DNA of 64,000 nt. It comes from Vibrio pectenicida. GTDB lineage: Bacteria; Pseudomonadota; Gammaproteobacteria; Enterobacterales; Vibrionaceae. The stretch covers positions 1,116,001 to 1,180,000 of the forward strand of contig AP024890.1 in assembly GCA_024347015.1 (NCBI GenBank). Direction: 5' to 3'. Positions 1 to 8,726 of the stretch are shown in pieces (the stretch's first letter is position 1; the number at the start of each line of letters is the position of its first letter). The position numbers were made by a program, and so were the translations under genes. The notes beneath the pieces are model-generated. The model was not told the origin of the DNA and searched no databases. It was given only the letters and a program-made list of their open reading frames with translations.

Positions 1-1
1 C

Positions 2-241
2 TCAAACTTTCAACTCGCAGTACTACGGATGCAACGACTTGGATTAATTGCAGAAATAGATAAAAGTATGGACACAAAGCACCTAACAGAAATATTTGAG
101 GGTTACCTAGAACGAATTCAAAAACATGACTACTCCGATGAATATAGCAACAACGACTTGCTTAGTTCATTTGCACATGAAATCTGTTGGATTCAGGATA
201 GTGGTAAACAGGCTTTTAAAACGATTAGGGACTCTTTGTAA
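2..241 (+). CDS. 3' end of an unrecognised gene (partial)
   Basis: The reading frame is open from the first bases of the window to a TAA at 239-241, so this is probably the last 79 codons of a gene that starts outside. An internal ATG at 29 would give 70 residues, but no convincing ribosome-binding site precedes it. The visible part is acidic and looks helical, with the stretch HLTEIFEGYLERIQKHDYSDEY in its first half and no membrane segment, cysteine motif or catalytic motif that I recognise. I cannot assign a family. An overlapping frame at 126-449 has basic, low-complexity composition and is treated as a shadow. The 220 bases that follow, before the hydrolase at 462, show no gene. Confidence 0.45.
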   Translation, partial: SNFQLAVLRMQRLGLIAEIDKSMDTKHLTEIFEGYLERIQKHDYSDEYSNNDLLSSFAHEICWIQDSGKQAFKTIRDSL

Positions 242-461
242 ATTTCAGCCATACAAGCGTTTAAGGTTTCAAGATACTATTTCTAATCTGATTAAATCGG
301 TTTACGGCAATTTCCTAAATCGTTTTTTGTCCAAAACGAAGTTTCATGATCGATTAAAAAACAACCATCAACAGTCAAATCACACTTCAAAAATATCCAT
401 GCTGGATCAACTGGGTCAGAATTGGCACAATGGACCTAGGCTTTTATAAATAAGGGCACCA

Positions 462-1097
462 ATGAACATTGTTATTCTTCATGGACTTTATATGCATGGC
501 TTAGTCATGAAGCCGCTTAGTCAAAAGCTGCGTTCATACGGTTATGATACAAAAACGGTTAGCTACAACAGTCTAGCGATAGATGAAAACAAGGTGTTCG
601 AGGTGATTGACCATGCCTTGTCGCCCTCCCAAACCAATGTATTGGTCGGGCATAGCCTTGGCGGCCTTATTATTAAACATTACCTTACTTCACGCACGCC
701 AACCCCTAGCTGTATTTCCCACATTGTTGCTGTAGGGTCACCGCTGCAAGGCGCTTCGATTGTCAATCGAATTCAAGATTTAGGCATGGGAGCTGTATTA
801 GGTAATGCGCCTAAATTTGGTCTAGAGCAACATGAAGATAATTGGAATCATCCACAAAAACTGGGTAGTATTGCAGGTACGCTAGCGATAGGTGCACGAA
901 GCTTGTTAATGATGGGTGATAACACTCTTTCGGATGGAACCGTTACAGTGGAAGAAACCAAAATCGAAGGCATGACTGATCATATCGAGATGCGTAGTGC
1001 GCACACCAGCATGATATATAACTCTGTGGTATCGAAACAAATCGACCACTTTATTAAAACGAATAGTTTTACACATGGCAAGCAATCGGTAGATTAA
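462..1097 (+). CDS. Small alpha/beta-hydrolase (lipase/acyltransferase-like)
   Basis: A 211-residue protein with the alpha/beta-hydrolase fold signature. The N-terminal strand MNIVILHGLY supplies the oxyanion-hole HG, and the nucleophile elbow GHSLGG lies at residues 63-68, making Ser65 the probable nucleophile. A late histidine in RSAHTSMIY near residue 180 could complete the triad. No signal peptide or membrane segment is visible, so it is probably cytoplasmic. The family covers esterases, lipases and acyltransferases, and the substrate cannot be read from the sequence. The ATG at 462 is preceded by a weak AAGGGC ribosome-binding site. The gene stands alone and converges on choV, whose stop lies 61 bases away. 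Confidence 0.85.
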   Translation: MNIVILHGLYMHGLVMKPLSQKLRSYGYDTKTVSYNSLAIDENKVFEVIDHALSPSQTNVLVGHSLGGLIIKHYLTSRTPTPSCISHIVAVGSPLQGASIVNRIQDLGMGAVLGNAPKFGLEQHEDNWNHPQKLGSIAGTLAIGARSLLMMGDNTLSDGTVTVEETKIEGMTDHIEMRSAHTSMIYNSVVSKQIDHFIKTNSFTHGKQSVD

Positions 1098-1158
1098 AGT
1101 GCGAAATACGAGAGACCAGCACTCCCCACCAAATCAATGTGGAGCACTAGCTTCAACG

Positions 1159-2343
1159 CTATGCAGCTTTATAGTTATGTTTGCCAAGTAAACCAGAGTA
1201 AAAATCGTTGTCATCTAATACGCCAACTAACTCCCCGCTTTCGACTAACAAAATCGGTTGCCCACTGAGCTGCTTTAACTTAATCGCCTCTCGCATACCG
1301 ATATCTGGGCTGGCAATCACTACACTTTGTTTTGAAATATCGTCTAATTTTACTCTCTCATCTCGCCAATCTATTAACCTGAGAGACGTTTTATCATCTA
1401 GATAAAGCTGGCTATCACGTGCTTCTACCCATACCTTTTGTATAGGGCAAATTTGCATTCTCGCTGCTTCTCGCTCTAATTCACTCACTGGTTGCATTAG
1501 TGAGCGACCTTTAAGTACATTAAGTGGGTTAGTATGCGCAACAAAATCTTTAACGTAATCATTTTCAGGCGTTAAAACTATCTCTTCTGGCTTGCCATGT
1601 TGAATCAGTTTGCCTGATTCCATAATGGCAATATTGTTGCCAATTTTGAGCGCTTCATCGAGATCGTGGCTAACAAACAAAATGGTTTTATTGAGTTTTT
1701 TCTGCAAGGAAATAAGTTCATCTTGCAGTTGAGCTCGAATTAATGGATCAAGAGCTGAAAAGGGTTCGTCCATTAATAAAATATCAGTATCCATCGCAAA
1801 TGCTCTTGCTAATCCGACTCTTTGCTGCATACCTCCAGACAGCTCATGAGGATACTTATTCGCCCATTCAGAAAGCTCGACCATGGCTAATTGCTCGCGC
1901 GCTTTATCACGCCTTTGAGCTTTAGGCATGCCAAGCATCTCTAGCCCAAAAGCGACATTATCCAGTACTGTCAGCCAAGGCATTAAAGCAAATTTTTGAA
2001 AAACCATCGACACTCTATGAGTGCGAAGATCGCGCAAGGTATTTGAATCACATGAAGATAACTCGACTTGGCTATTGCCATCTTTAACCTGTAAAGAGCC
2101 GCGAGTAATAGGGTTTAACCCATTGACAGCGCGAAGTAAACTCGATTTACCTGAGCCAGATAGCCCCATCAACACGCAGATTTCACCTTCTTTAACACTC
2201 ATGGTGACGTTATCTACCCCCACCACTTGCCCAGTTTGTTCAATGATCTCTTGGCGTGTTTTGCCTTCATCTAGTAATGATAATGCCTTCTGTGATTGCT
2301 CACCAAACACCACATCAAGGTTTTGAATCGTAATGGCATCCAT
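1159..2343 (-). CDS. choV: Choline ABC transporter, ATP-binding subunit
   Basis: This 394-residue ABC ATPase energises choline import. Walker A is GLSGSGKS (about residues 59-66), the signature is LSGGMQQR, and Walker B is ILLMDEPFSALD followed by SHD. The N-terminal extension with KALSLLDEGKTRQEI is characteristic of the ProV/ChoV/OpuA branch. The C-terminal third, after about residue 270, carries a CBS-like region ending in GELVGVLDDNDFYSGLLG, which in this family senses ionic strength or nucleotide. The start ATG lies 2 bases after the choW stop, with an AAGGAAG ribosome-binding site inside the end of choW, so the two are translationally coupled. It is the last gene of betIBA-choXWV. Vibrio literature often calls it proV. 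Subfamily is certain; choline rather than betaine specificity is inferred from the operon. Confidence 0.93.
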   Translation of the reverse strand: MDAITIQNLDVVFGEQSQKALSLLDEGKTRQEIIEQTGQVVGVDNVTMSVKEGEICVLMGLSGSGKSSLLRAVNGLNPITRGSLQVKDGNSQVELSSCDSNTLRDLRTHRVSMVFQKFALMPWLTVLDNVAFGLEMLGMPKAQRRDKAREQLAMVELSEWANKYPHELSGGMQQRVGLARAFAMDTDILLMDEPFSALDPLIRAQLQDELISLQKKLNKTILFVSHDLDEALKIGNNIAIMESGKLIQHGKPEEIVLTPENDYVKDFVAHTNPLNVLKGRSLMQPVSELEREAARMQICPIQKVWVEARDSQLYLDDKTSLRLIDWRDERVKLDDISKQSVVIASPDIGMREAIKLKQLSGQPILLVESGELVGVLDDNDFYSGLLGKHNYKAA

Positions 2344-2345
2344 GA

Positions 2346-3188
2346 TTACACTTCCTTTTGATTAGGTGATTTACACAAACGATCGAGAATTATTGCCACT
2401 AGCACAATCGCCAGCCCCGCTTCAAATCCTTGGGAAATGTTGACTGTATTGAGTGCTCGTACGACAGGTTTACCGAGTCCATCAGCCCCGACTAATGCAG
2501 CGATAACCACCATAGATAGTGACAGCATGATACATTGGGTGACACCGGCCATAATACTCGGCATGGCAGCTGGCAATTCAACTTTAAACAACAACTTTCT
2601 TTTACTAGCGCCAAATGCTTGCCCTGCTTCTATGAGTTCTTCTGGGACTTTTGTGATCCCCAAATAGGTTAAACGGATTGGCGCTGCAATAGCGAAAATA
2701 ACCGTTGAAATCAGCCCAGGGACAATACCTAAACCAAATAAAACCAATGTTGGAATCAAATACACAAATGTGGGAACTGTCTGCATTAAATCGAGGATTG
2801 GCCTTAGTAAAGTGTATAGCCACGGCCTATGAGCCGCCATAACTCCTACTGGAACACCAATCAATACGGACATCGTCGTCGCAGCAAAAACTAATACGAA
2901 GGTTTCTAGCATTTCCTGCCAATAACCGAGGTTTAAAATCATTAACAAAGCAGCAACCACAAACAAAACCAGCGGAATACTTCGATGCAAATACCAAGCG
3001 ATGACAGCGGTGACTATGATGGGCACTTCTGGCGGCATCCATTTAAAAATGTCGACAACAGATAAAATGACAGTTTCAAGAAAAATAGAAATGGCGTCGA
3101 AGAAACCAGCAGCGTTAATCGTTAACCAATCAACGCCCTGCTCCATCCATTGACCAAAAGGGATTTTGTTGTTTGTAATAAAATTCAC
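2346..3188 (-). CDS. choW: Choline ABC transporter, permease subunit
   Basis: A 280-residue integral membrane protein of the ProW/OpuAB family. Several hydrophobic helices are evident, including VPIIVTAVIAWYLHRSIPLV and a later segment near TFVYLIPTLVLFGLG. The EAA-type cytoplasmic loop is seen as ELIEAGQAFGASKRKLLFKVELPAAMPSI, trimmed here from a longer motif near residues 190-215. It forms the inner-membrane channel with choV and receives substrate from choX. The chosen start is a GTG at 3188, with an AAGG ribosome-binding site about 8 bases upstream; no ATG nearby fits better. It sits 49 bases after choX and directly abuts choV. Called proW in several Vibrio papers. Confidence 0.92.
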   Translation of the reverse strand: MNFITNNKIPFGQWMEQGVDWLTINAAGFFDAISIFLETVILSVVDIFKWMPPEVPIIVTAVIAWYLHRSIPLVLFVVAALLMILNLGYWQEMLETFVLVFAATTMSVLIGVPVGVMAAHRPWLYTLLRPILDLMQTVPTFVYLIPTLVLFGLGIVPGLISTVIFAIAAPIRLTYLGITKVPEELIEAGQAFGASKRKLLFKVELPAAMPSIMAGVTQCIMLSLSMVVIAALVGADGLGKPVVRALNTVNISQGFEAGLAIVLVAIILDRLCKSPNQKEV

Positions 3189-3236
3189 AATACAGCCTTA
3201 TTTTGTGGAGCGGGCAACCAAGCCCGCTAAATAACC

Positions 3237-4175
3237 TTATGCGTTAGTATTTATGTAGTCAGCCACCGCCTTGATAGCATCATCACCTGAGAGAGTTTGT
3301 ACACCTTCTAACCACTGATTGAGCTGATTAGGATTATTTTTAAGCCATTGCTGAGCCGCTTTAGAAGGCTGTATTTTTTTATTGAGTATGTCTTCCATTA
3401 GCGCGCTCTCCATTTCGAGACTGAACTCAAGATTTTTGAGTAGCTGACCAACATTTTTGCATTCATCAAGGTAGTTAGATCTGACATTAGTATAGATATT
3501 CGCCCCGCCGTAATTAGGACCAAAGAAATCGTCTCCCCCGGTAAGATACTCCATCTCAACGGTTTGATTCATCGGGTGAGGAGCCCAACCTAAATAGACA
3601 ATCCACTGATTTCGACGAACCGCACGAGCCACCTGAGACACCATACCTGCTTCACTCGACTCAACGAGGTTAAAGTCTTTAAGGCCGAACGCATCCTTGT
3701 CTATCATCGACTGGATCAGTCGGTTGCCATCATTACCCGGTTCAATACCATAAATACGGCCTTTGAACTTGCTAGCATTTTTCATCAGATCAGAAAAGCT
3801 TGTAATACCAGCATCATAAACATATTTAGGGACCGCCAAGGTATACTTTGCCCCTTCAAGGTTGGCTCTTACCGTTTCGACAGTTCCTGCTTGGCGATAT
3901 TTGGCAATATCTGCTTCCATAGTGGGCATCCAGTTACCCAAAAACACATCAATATCACCATTAGCTAGAGAGGAGTATGTCACTGGCACAGAAAGTAAAT
4001 CCGTCCTAGTTTTATACCCCATCCCTTTGAGTAACTCACTGGCAACCGCTGTCGTGGCAGTAATGTCGGTCCAGCCTACATCAGCAAATCGAACTGTAGA
4101 ACATTGATTAGCATAAGCACTGACTGTGGTGACACTTAGAGCAATCATCGCCAGCGACTTTTTTAGCATAGTCAT
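3237..4175 (-). CDS. choX: Choline-binding periplasmic protein
   Basis: A 312-residue substrate-binding protein of the OpuAC/ProX superfamily that captures choline in the periplasm. The mature region opens with CSTVRFADVGWTDITATTAV, which is typical of ChoX, and later aromatic positions (QWIVYLGWAPHPMNQ) are of the kind that forms the cation-binding aromatic box. I start it at ATG 4175: an AAGGAAACC ribosome-binding site lies just upstream and the protein then begins MTMLKKSLAMIALSVTTVSA, a clean signal peptide cleaved near AYA-NQ. A longer in-frame version starting at 4238 would overlap betA and bury the signal peptide. It is 28 bases downstream of betA in the same operon. Confidence 0.93.
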   Translation of the reverse strand: MTMLKKSLAMIALSVTTVSAYANQCSTVRFADVGWTDITATTAVASELLKGMGYKTRTDLLSVPVTYSSLANGDIDVFLGNWMPTMEADIAKYRQAGTVETVRANLEGAKYTLAVPKYVYDAGITSFSDLMKNASKFKGRIYGIEPGNDGNRLIQSMIDKDAFGLKDFNLVESSEAGMVSQVARAVRRNQWIVYLGWAPHPMNQTVEMEYLTGGDDFFGPNYGGANIYTNVRSNYLDECKNVGQLLKNLEFSLEMESALMEDILNKKIQPSKAAQQWLKNNPNQLNQWLEGVQTLSGDDAIKAVADYINTNA

Positions 4176-4203
4176 AATGGTTTCCTTATCATTATTAATC
4201 CCC

Positions 4204-5904
4204 TCAAACATGAGGTTGTACCTCTCGCTTAGGGGCATTTATTCTTTGTTGTTCTTCCCAATCAGGCGCTATCCATACAGGTAGCTCCTTACTTGTTATC
4301 AAAGGCTGACCCAAAATTAAATCAGCGGCACGCTCTGCCACCATGATAGTTGGCGCATTAAGGTTGCCGTTGGGAATCGTTGGAAAAATAGAGGAATCAA
4401 CCACTCTTAACCCTTCAATACCGCGAACTTGGCATTGTGAGTCTAAAACCGCCATAGGATCATCGTCAGCCCCCATTTTACAAGTGCAAGATGGGTGATA
4501 CGCACTTTCGACGTTTTGCTTCACCCATTCATCGATAGCTTGATCACTGGTGATGTGCTCGCCAGGCTGAATTTCATGGCCTCTATATTTATCCATCGCA
4601 GGTTGGCCTAAAATTTCACGTGTTAGGCGTATACAATCTCGCCAATCTTGGCGGTCTTGCTCGGTAGAAATATAGTTAAATTCAATCTTTGGTTTATCTT
4701 TAGGGTTGTCTGACGTAATCGTTATACGACCTCGGCTCTGTGGCTTATTTGGACCAACATGAACCTGAAAACCATGCCCATCAAAAGCAACTTGACCGTC
4801 GTAGCGCATAGCGGCTGGTAAAAAATGGTATTGGATATTGGGCCATTTGAGACCTTTACGCGAGCGGATAAACGCGCATGACTCAAAATGATTCGTCGCA
4901 CCTAAGCCTTTGCGCGTCAAGATCCACTCAGCACCAATCATACCCTTGCTGATTAATCCAAGTTTACTGTTAAGCGTAATAGGTTGGTTACATCGGTACT
5001 GAAAATAGACTTCAAGGTGATCCTGAAGGTTCTCACCAACACCAGGTAAATCATGCTCAACCTTTACCCCTGCTTTTTTAAGCACGGCCGCTGGGCCTAT
5101 GCCTGAGTGTTGCAAAAGCTGAACAGAACCGACTGAACCTGAACTAAGTATGACTTCTTTATTCGCAAAGTATTGCAAGGTCTTACCCCTGCGTTCAAGC
5201 TCAACACCTATCGCCTTTTTATTTTCTAGCAATACCTTATGTACCTGAACACCTTCTAATAGCGTCAAATTAGAGCGCTTCAAAGCACGCCTTAAGTAGG
5301 CATTAGAGGTTGACGACCTCACTCCATTATCAACCGTCATATGCATAGTGCCAAAGCCTTCTTGCTGATAACCGTTATAATCTGAAGTGGTTGGGTAACC
5401 CGCATCTTCCCCCGCTTTAATAAACGCTTCATACAATGGGTTGAGCGTCATGTTGTTACCACTGCATGTTCCTAATGGGCCCATGCCTCCTCGGTAGTCA
5501 TCTTCGCCTCCTAGCCATGTTTCTGCACGCCTGAAATAAGGTAAGCAAGATTGGTAATTCCAACCTTTTGCGCCATGTTCTTCCCATTGATCGAAATCAC
5601 ACGCATGGCCTCTCACATACACCATACCGTTAATAGAAGAGCTGCCACCCAGTACCTTTCCTCGCGGACAATGCAGTTTGCGGCCATCTAAGCTTTGTTC
5701 AGCAACCGTTTCAAACTGCCACGCATACTTTTCCGTATTCATCGGATACGACAACGCCGTTGGCATTTGGATAAAAATGCTTTTATCACTACCGCCCGCT
5801 TCCAAAAGTAATACCTGATGTTGACCACTTTCTGAAAGTCTATCTGCTAACACACACCCAGCCGAGCCCGCGCCAATGATGATATAATCGTAGCTCTGTT
5901 TCAT
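4204..5904 (-). CDS. betA: Choline dehydrogenase (GMC oxidoreductase)
   Basis: This 566-residue flavoprotein oxidises choline to betaine aldehyde, and can carry the oxidation on to betaine, passing electrons to the membrane respiratory chain. The FAD-binding Rossmann motif YIIIGAGSAGCVLADRL is at the N-terminus. GMC signature 1 appears as GKVLGGSSSINGMVYVRG near residue 85, signature 2 as GSVGSVQLLQHSGIGP, and the catalytic histidine region as SAYHPSCTCKMG near residue 470. Length is normal for BetA. The ATG at 5904 has a GAGAGG ribosome-binding site. It follows betB by 24 bases. Confidence 0.96.
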   Translation of the reverse strand: MKQSYDYIIIGAGSAGCVLADRLSESGQHQVLLLEAGGSDKSIFIQMPTALSYPMNTEKYAWQFETVAEQSLDGRKLHCPRGKVLGGSSSINGMVYVRGHACDFDQWEEHGAKGWNYQSCLPYFRRAETWLGGEDDYRGGMGPLGTCSGNNMTLNPLYEAFIKAGEDAGYPTTSDYNGYQQEGFGTMHMTVDNGVRSSTSNAYLRRALKRSNLTLLEGVQVHKVLLENKKAIGVELERRGKTLQYFANKEVILSSGSVGSVQLLQHSGIGPAAVLKKAGVKVEHDLPGVGENLQDHLEVYFQYRCNQPITLNSKLGLISKGMIGAEWILTRKGLGATNHFESCAFIRSRKGLKWPNIQYHFLPAAMRYDGQVAFDGHGFQVHVGPNKPQSRGRITITSDNPKDKPKIEFNYISTEQDRQDWRDCIRLTREILGQPAMDKYRGHEIQPGEHITSDQAIDEWVKQNVESAYHPSCTCKMGADDDPMAVLDSQCQVRGIEGLRVVDSSIFPTIPNGNLNAPTIMVAERAADLILGQPLITSKELPVWIAPDWEEQQRINAPKREVQPHV

Positions 5905-5928
5905 AATTACCTCTCAGATAGCACTTAA

Positions 5929-7383
5929 CTAGGCGTAGGGACTTTCATAAGGACCAAGTTCGACCAATATGCTTTTAGTCTGAGTATAATGGCGCAAGGT
6001 TTCTGGTCCATTCTCTCGGCCAAGACCCGAATGTTTGTATCCGCCGACTGGCATTTGAGCCGGTGAGTCTCCCCAAGTATTAACCCAACAGATCCCAGCG
6101 TCTAACTGGTGAATAACTCTATGCGCTTTGGCCAAATCTTGGGTAAATACACCGGCGGCTAAGCCATAGTCAGTGTCGTTCGCTCTTTGAATAACGTCTT
6201 GCTCTTCTGAAAACTTAAGTACTGACATCACAGGGCCAAAGATTTCATTTTTGACATGTGGCATATCATCTAAGCAATCAAAAAAGACCGTAGGGGCGAC
6301 AAAATTACCTTTCGCTAAGCCATTGTCTGTAACTTGATATCCACCAGTCAGAAGCTTGGCACCACTTTGCTTGGCAATCTCGATTGCCTCTAAAACTTTA
6401 TCTAGATGCTGCCGAGAGATTAACGAACCAACTTGAGTATCCATATCCATAGGATCGCCAACAATAAGCTTCTCCGCTCTTTGCTTTAACTGACTCAAGA
6501 AAGCGTCATACAGCGATTCATGGACATAAACTCTTGTTCCATGGGTACACACTTCACCTTGAGTATAAAAGTTAGCCACCATGGCAGCGGATACCGCATC
6601 ATCCAATTTTGCATCGTCAAAAATAACCATGGGTGATTTACCGCCAAGTTCCATGGTCACTTGCTTAAGTGTCGCGGCACTATCAGCCATAACGGCCTTA
6701 CCCGTACTTGATTCACCAGTAAATGATACTTTGGCAATGTCTGGATGAGCTGTAAGCATTTGTCCAACTCGATAATCACCTTGCACCACATTAAATACAC
6801 CATCGGGTAGCCCTGCTTGAGTATAAATTTCTGCAAGCTTTAGCACTGAAAGTGGCGTTTCCTCAGATGGCTTAAAAATCATCGCATTACCCGCCGCCAA
6901 AGCAGGTGCTGATTTCCACATCGCAATTTGAATTGGATAGTTCCAAGCACCAATACCTGCGCATACCCCTAATGGCTCACGTCGGGTATAGAAAAATTGG
7001 CTTTCACTCAAAGGCTGTTGCTCACCCTGCATACCAACGGCAAGTCCGGCGTAATACTCAATCACATCCGTACCTGTCATAATATCAACCTCAATCGCTT
7101 CTTGCAGAGGCTTTCCCGTATCGGCAACTTCCAATGCAGCTAACTCATCATTACGCTGACGCAGAATATCAACCGCCTTTAGCAAAATTCTGCTGCGTTC
7201 AACTGGCGCCATCGCCGACCATACTTGAAAGCCTTTTTTTGCCGACTCAATAGCCGAGTGTAAGTCGTCGACATTTGTTTGACCTATTTCGGCTAATGGC
7301 TCTCCATTTGCAGGGTTATTGGTGATAAAGGTTTCACCTGATGTCGCATCACATGCCTGTCCATCGATATATTGAGATTTCAT
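5929..7383 (-). CDS. betB: Betaine aldehyde dehydrogenase
   Basis: This 484-residue NAD(P)-dependent aldehyde dehydrogenase converts betaine aldehyde to the osmoprotectant glycine betaine in the cytoplasm. Family motifs are intact: NYPIQIAMWKSAPALAAGNA for cofactor and substrate contacts, the FTGES loop, MELGGKSP with the general-base glutamate, and QGEVCTHGTRV with the nucleophile Cys279. BetB usually reads QVCTNGTR, so His in place of Asn two residues after the cysteine is a mild variation. The C-terminal PVGGYKHSGLGRENG is diagnostic of the BADH branch. It lies 18 bases after betI and 24 bases before betA. Confidence 0.96.
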   Translation of the reverse strand: MKSQYIDGQACDATSGETFITNNPANGEPLAEIGQTNVDDLHSAIESAKKGFQVWSAMAPVERSRILLKAVDILRQRNDELAALEVADTGKPLQEAIEVDIMTGTDVIEYYAGLAVGMQGEQQPLSESQFFYTRREPLGVCAGIGAWNYPIQIAMWKSAPALAAGNAMIFKPSEETPLSVLKLAEIYTQAGLPDGVFNVVQGDYRVGQMLTAHPDIAKVSFTGESSTGKAVMADSAATLKQVTMELGGKSPMVIFDDAKLDDAVSAAMVANFYTQGEVCTHGTRVYVHESLYDAFLSQLKQRAEKLIVGDPMDMDTQVGSLISRQHLDKVLEAIEIAKQSGAKLLTGGYQVTDNGLAKGNFVAPTVFFDCLDDMPHVKNEIFGPVMSVLKFSEEQDVIQRANDTDYGLAAGVFTQDLAKAHRVIHQLDAGICWVNTWGDSPAQMPVGGYKHSGLGRENGPETLRHYTQTKSILVELGPYESPYA

Positions 7384-7401
7384 TTCTATTTACACTTTTC
7401 G

Positions 7402-7998
7402 TTATTTTCTTGAGTAAAGATTCAGTTGGTTATCTAAATAATCATTAATAATTAGCCGAGCTCTCCTGGCATCAATACCGCACGGATTTAGTGTTCCTCT
7501 CAGCCAAATACCATCAATAAGAGCCGCAATACCATGAGCAACAATCTCTGCCTGTTCATTTTCAAACAAGGCTTTCAACTCAGCTTTAAGATGAGATAGC
7601 AAACGCTTTTCGTTGACTCGCTGAAGCCGTTTAAGCTGAGGGTTATGGATGGAGTAACACCAAAAAGCCAACCAAGTTTTTGCCACTTTGTTCTCAGCCT
7701 GATAACCAACGAAATTGCCATCAATAATGGCATTAATTCTTTGGTGATGTTCATTTTTAGGTAATTGACTAAGACGTGATTTCACCGTGTAAGAAAGCTG
7801 ACGTAGCACTTCTCTCATCGTCTCTTGCAGTAAGCCTTGTTTACCCCCGAAGTAGTGATTAATAATGCCCGTCGATACACCCGCTTCCTTACTAATTAAA
7901 GCAACACTTGCAGCGTGTAAGCCCACTCTATCTATCACAGACATGGTCGCATTCACCAACTGAGGCTTTCTAATATCAGGCATCCCTACCTTCGGCAT
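7402..7998 (-). CDS. betI: BetI, TetR-family repressor of choline genes
   Basis: This 198-residue regulator has an N-terminal TetR helix-turn-helix (about residues 25-50, with SVALISKEAGVSTGIINHYF) and a C-terminal ligand domain. BetI represses the bet genes in the absence of choline. The ATG at 7998 is preferred because it follows an AAGGAAG ribosome-binding site and gives the family-typical beginning MPKVGMPDIRKPQLV. A longer frame back to 8043 would run through the palindromic operator. It heads the operon betI-betB-betA-choX-choW-choV, so it is autoregulated if the palindrome is its operator. In V. harveyi the equivalent operon is also reported to respond to quorum sensing; I could not identify a LuxR site with confidence here. 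Confidence 0.95.
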   Translation of the reverse strand: MPKVGMPDIRKPQLVNATMSVIDRVGLHAASVALISKEAGVSTGIINHYFGGKQGLLQETMREVLRQLSYTVKSRLSQLPKNEHHQRINAIIDGNFVGYQAENKVAKTWLAFWCYSIHNPQLKRLQRVNEKRLLSHLKAELKALFENEQAEIVAHGIAALIDGIWLRGTLNPCGIDARRARLIINDYLDNQLNLYSRK

Positions 7999-8011
7999 TA
8001 ACCATCTTCCT

Positions 8012-8037
8012 TTTTTAATTGAACGTTCAATTAAAAA
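8012..8037 (-). promoter_or_regulatory. 26-bp perfect palindrome, probable BetI operator
   Basis: A perfect 26-bp palindrome centred at 8024/8025, with core AATTGAACGTTCAATT flanked by A and T runs that are also symmetrical. It ends 13 bases before the betI start codon, just upstream of its ribosome-binding site. TetR-family repressors such as BetI bind palindromes of this size at their own promoter. A second half-like TTGAAC lies further upstream on the same strand (about 8063-8068) and could belong to the -35 region. The symmetry is seen directly; BetI as the ligand is inferred from position. Confidence 0.75.
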
Positions 8038-8290
8038 TAACATGCCAGAAAATTAGTTAGTGTTCAAATTAATTTTTACAAAATGACACATGGGTCCATT
8101 CGCAGTTCATATACATCTTGGGGTAAAACATATCTTTACAATTACAATTTCTTGTAAATTATTTAAAAATACTTGATATTTGGGTAAATAATAGTGAAGA
8201 TATGAGCTAATTACAGATTAACACTTTAAACATCCTGTTTGGCACACCAAAAAATAATAATTAGAACACTAACGATAGTGTCATTTTCAT

Positions 8291-8714
8291 ATGAATTTTG
8301 AATTTTCAGATCCTGCAAACCAAAGCAATATACTCACAGCTTATGGCCTGATTTTTATGCCAATTTCAGTCGATGATGCTAAGGATTTATTTAATGCTGT
8401 CAGTACTAAAGCCTTTCATCCCGATTTAGTACTTTCAAAAATTGATACGCTAGACAAAGCGAAGCAATGGTGCACAGAGCGATCTAAAAATTGGCAAACG
8501 AATGAATGTTTTGTCTGGACATGGCTATGCCACAACTATGTGCCGAGAAGTACTCAGATACACCATAGATATCGGTTACAAAGGTAATGTTTGGGCAGGC
8601 GTCCACGCTTGGAATAAAGGCAGTATCGCTGTACTATCTAAGCTTGGGTTTAAGCAGGTGGAACGCCAGAATGACCTAATAAAGGAGTTCCATCTGCAAA
8701 TTAAATCACTGTGA
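8291..8714 (+). pseudogene. Decayed GNAT N-acetyltransferase
   Basis: Two frames together resemble one GNAT acetyltransferase with its middle missing. The frame from 8291 encodes an N-terminal part (about 75 residues, ending in KQWCTERSKNWQTNECF). A different frame from about 8502 encodes the C-terminal part, SGHGYATTMCREVLRYTIDIGY then HAWNKGSIAVLSKLGFKQVER, which holds the acetyl-CoA loop and the typical NxxSxxVLxKLGF element. Intact relatives have roughly 50-65 residues between these pieces (beta strands 2-4, including an ELGYWL-like strand), so an internal deletion that also shifted the frame is the simplest explanation. The two pieces overlap near 8502-8515. A functional protein is unlikely. 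Confidence 0.75.
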
Positions 8715-8726
8715 AGTCATAGCCAG

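Noticed and set aside
126..449. Open frame of 107 codons on the plus strand
   Set aside because: No ribosome-binding site, basic low-complexity sequence, overlaps the end of the open frame from the window edge; no family recognised.
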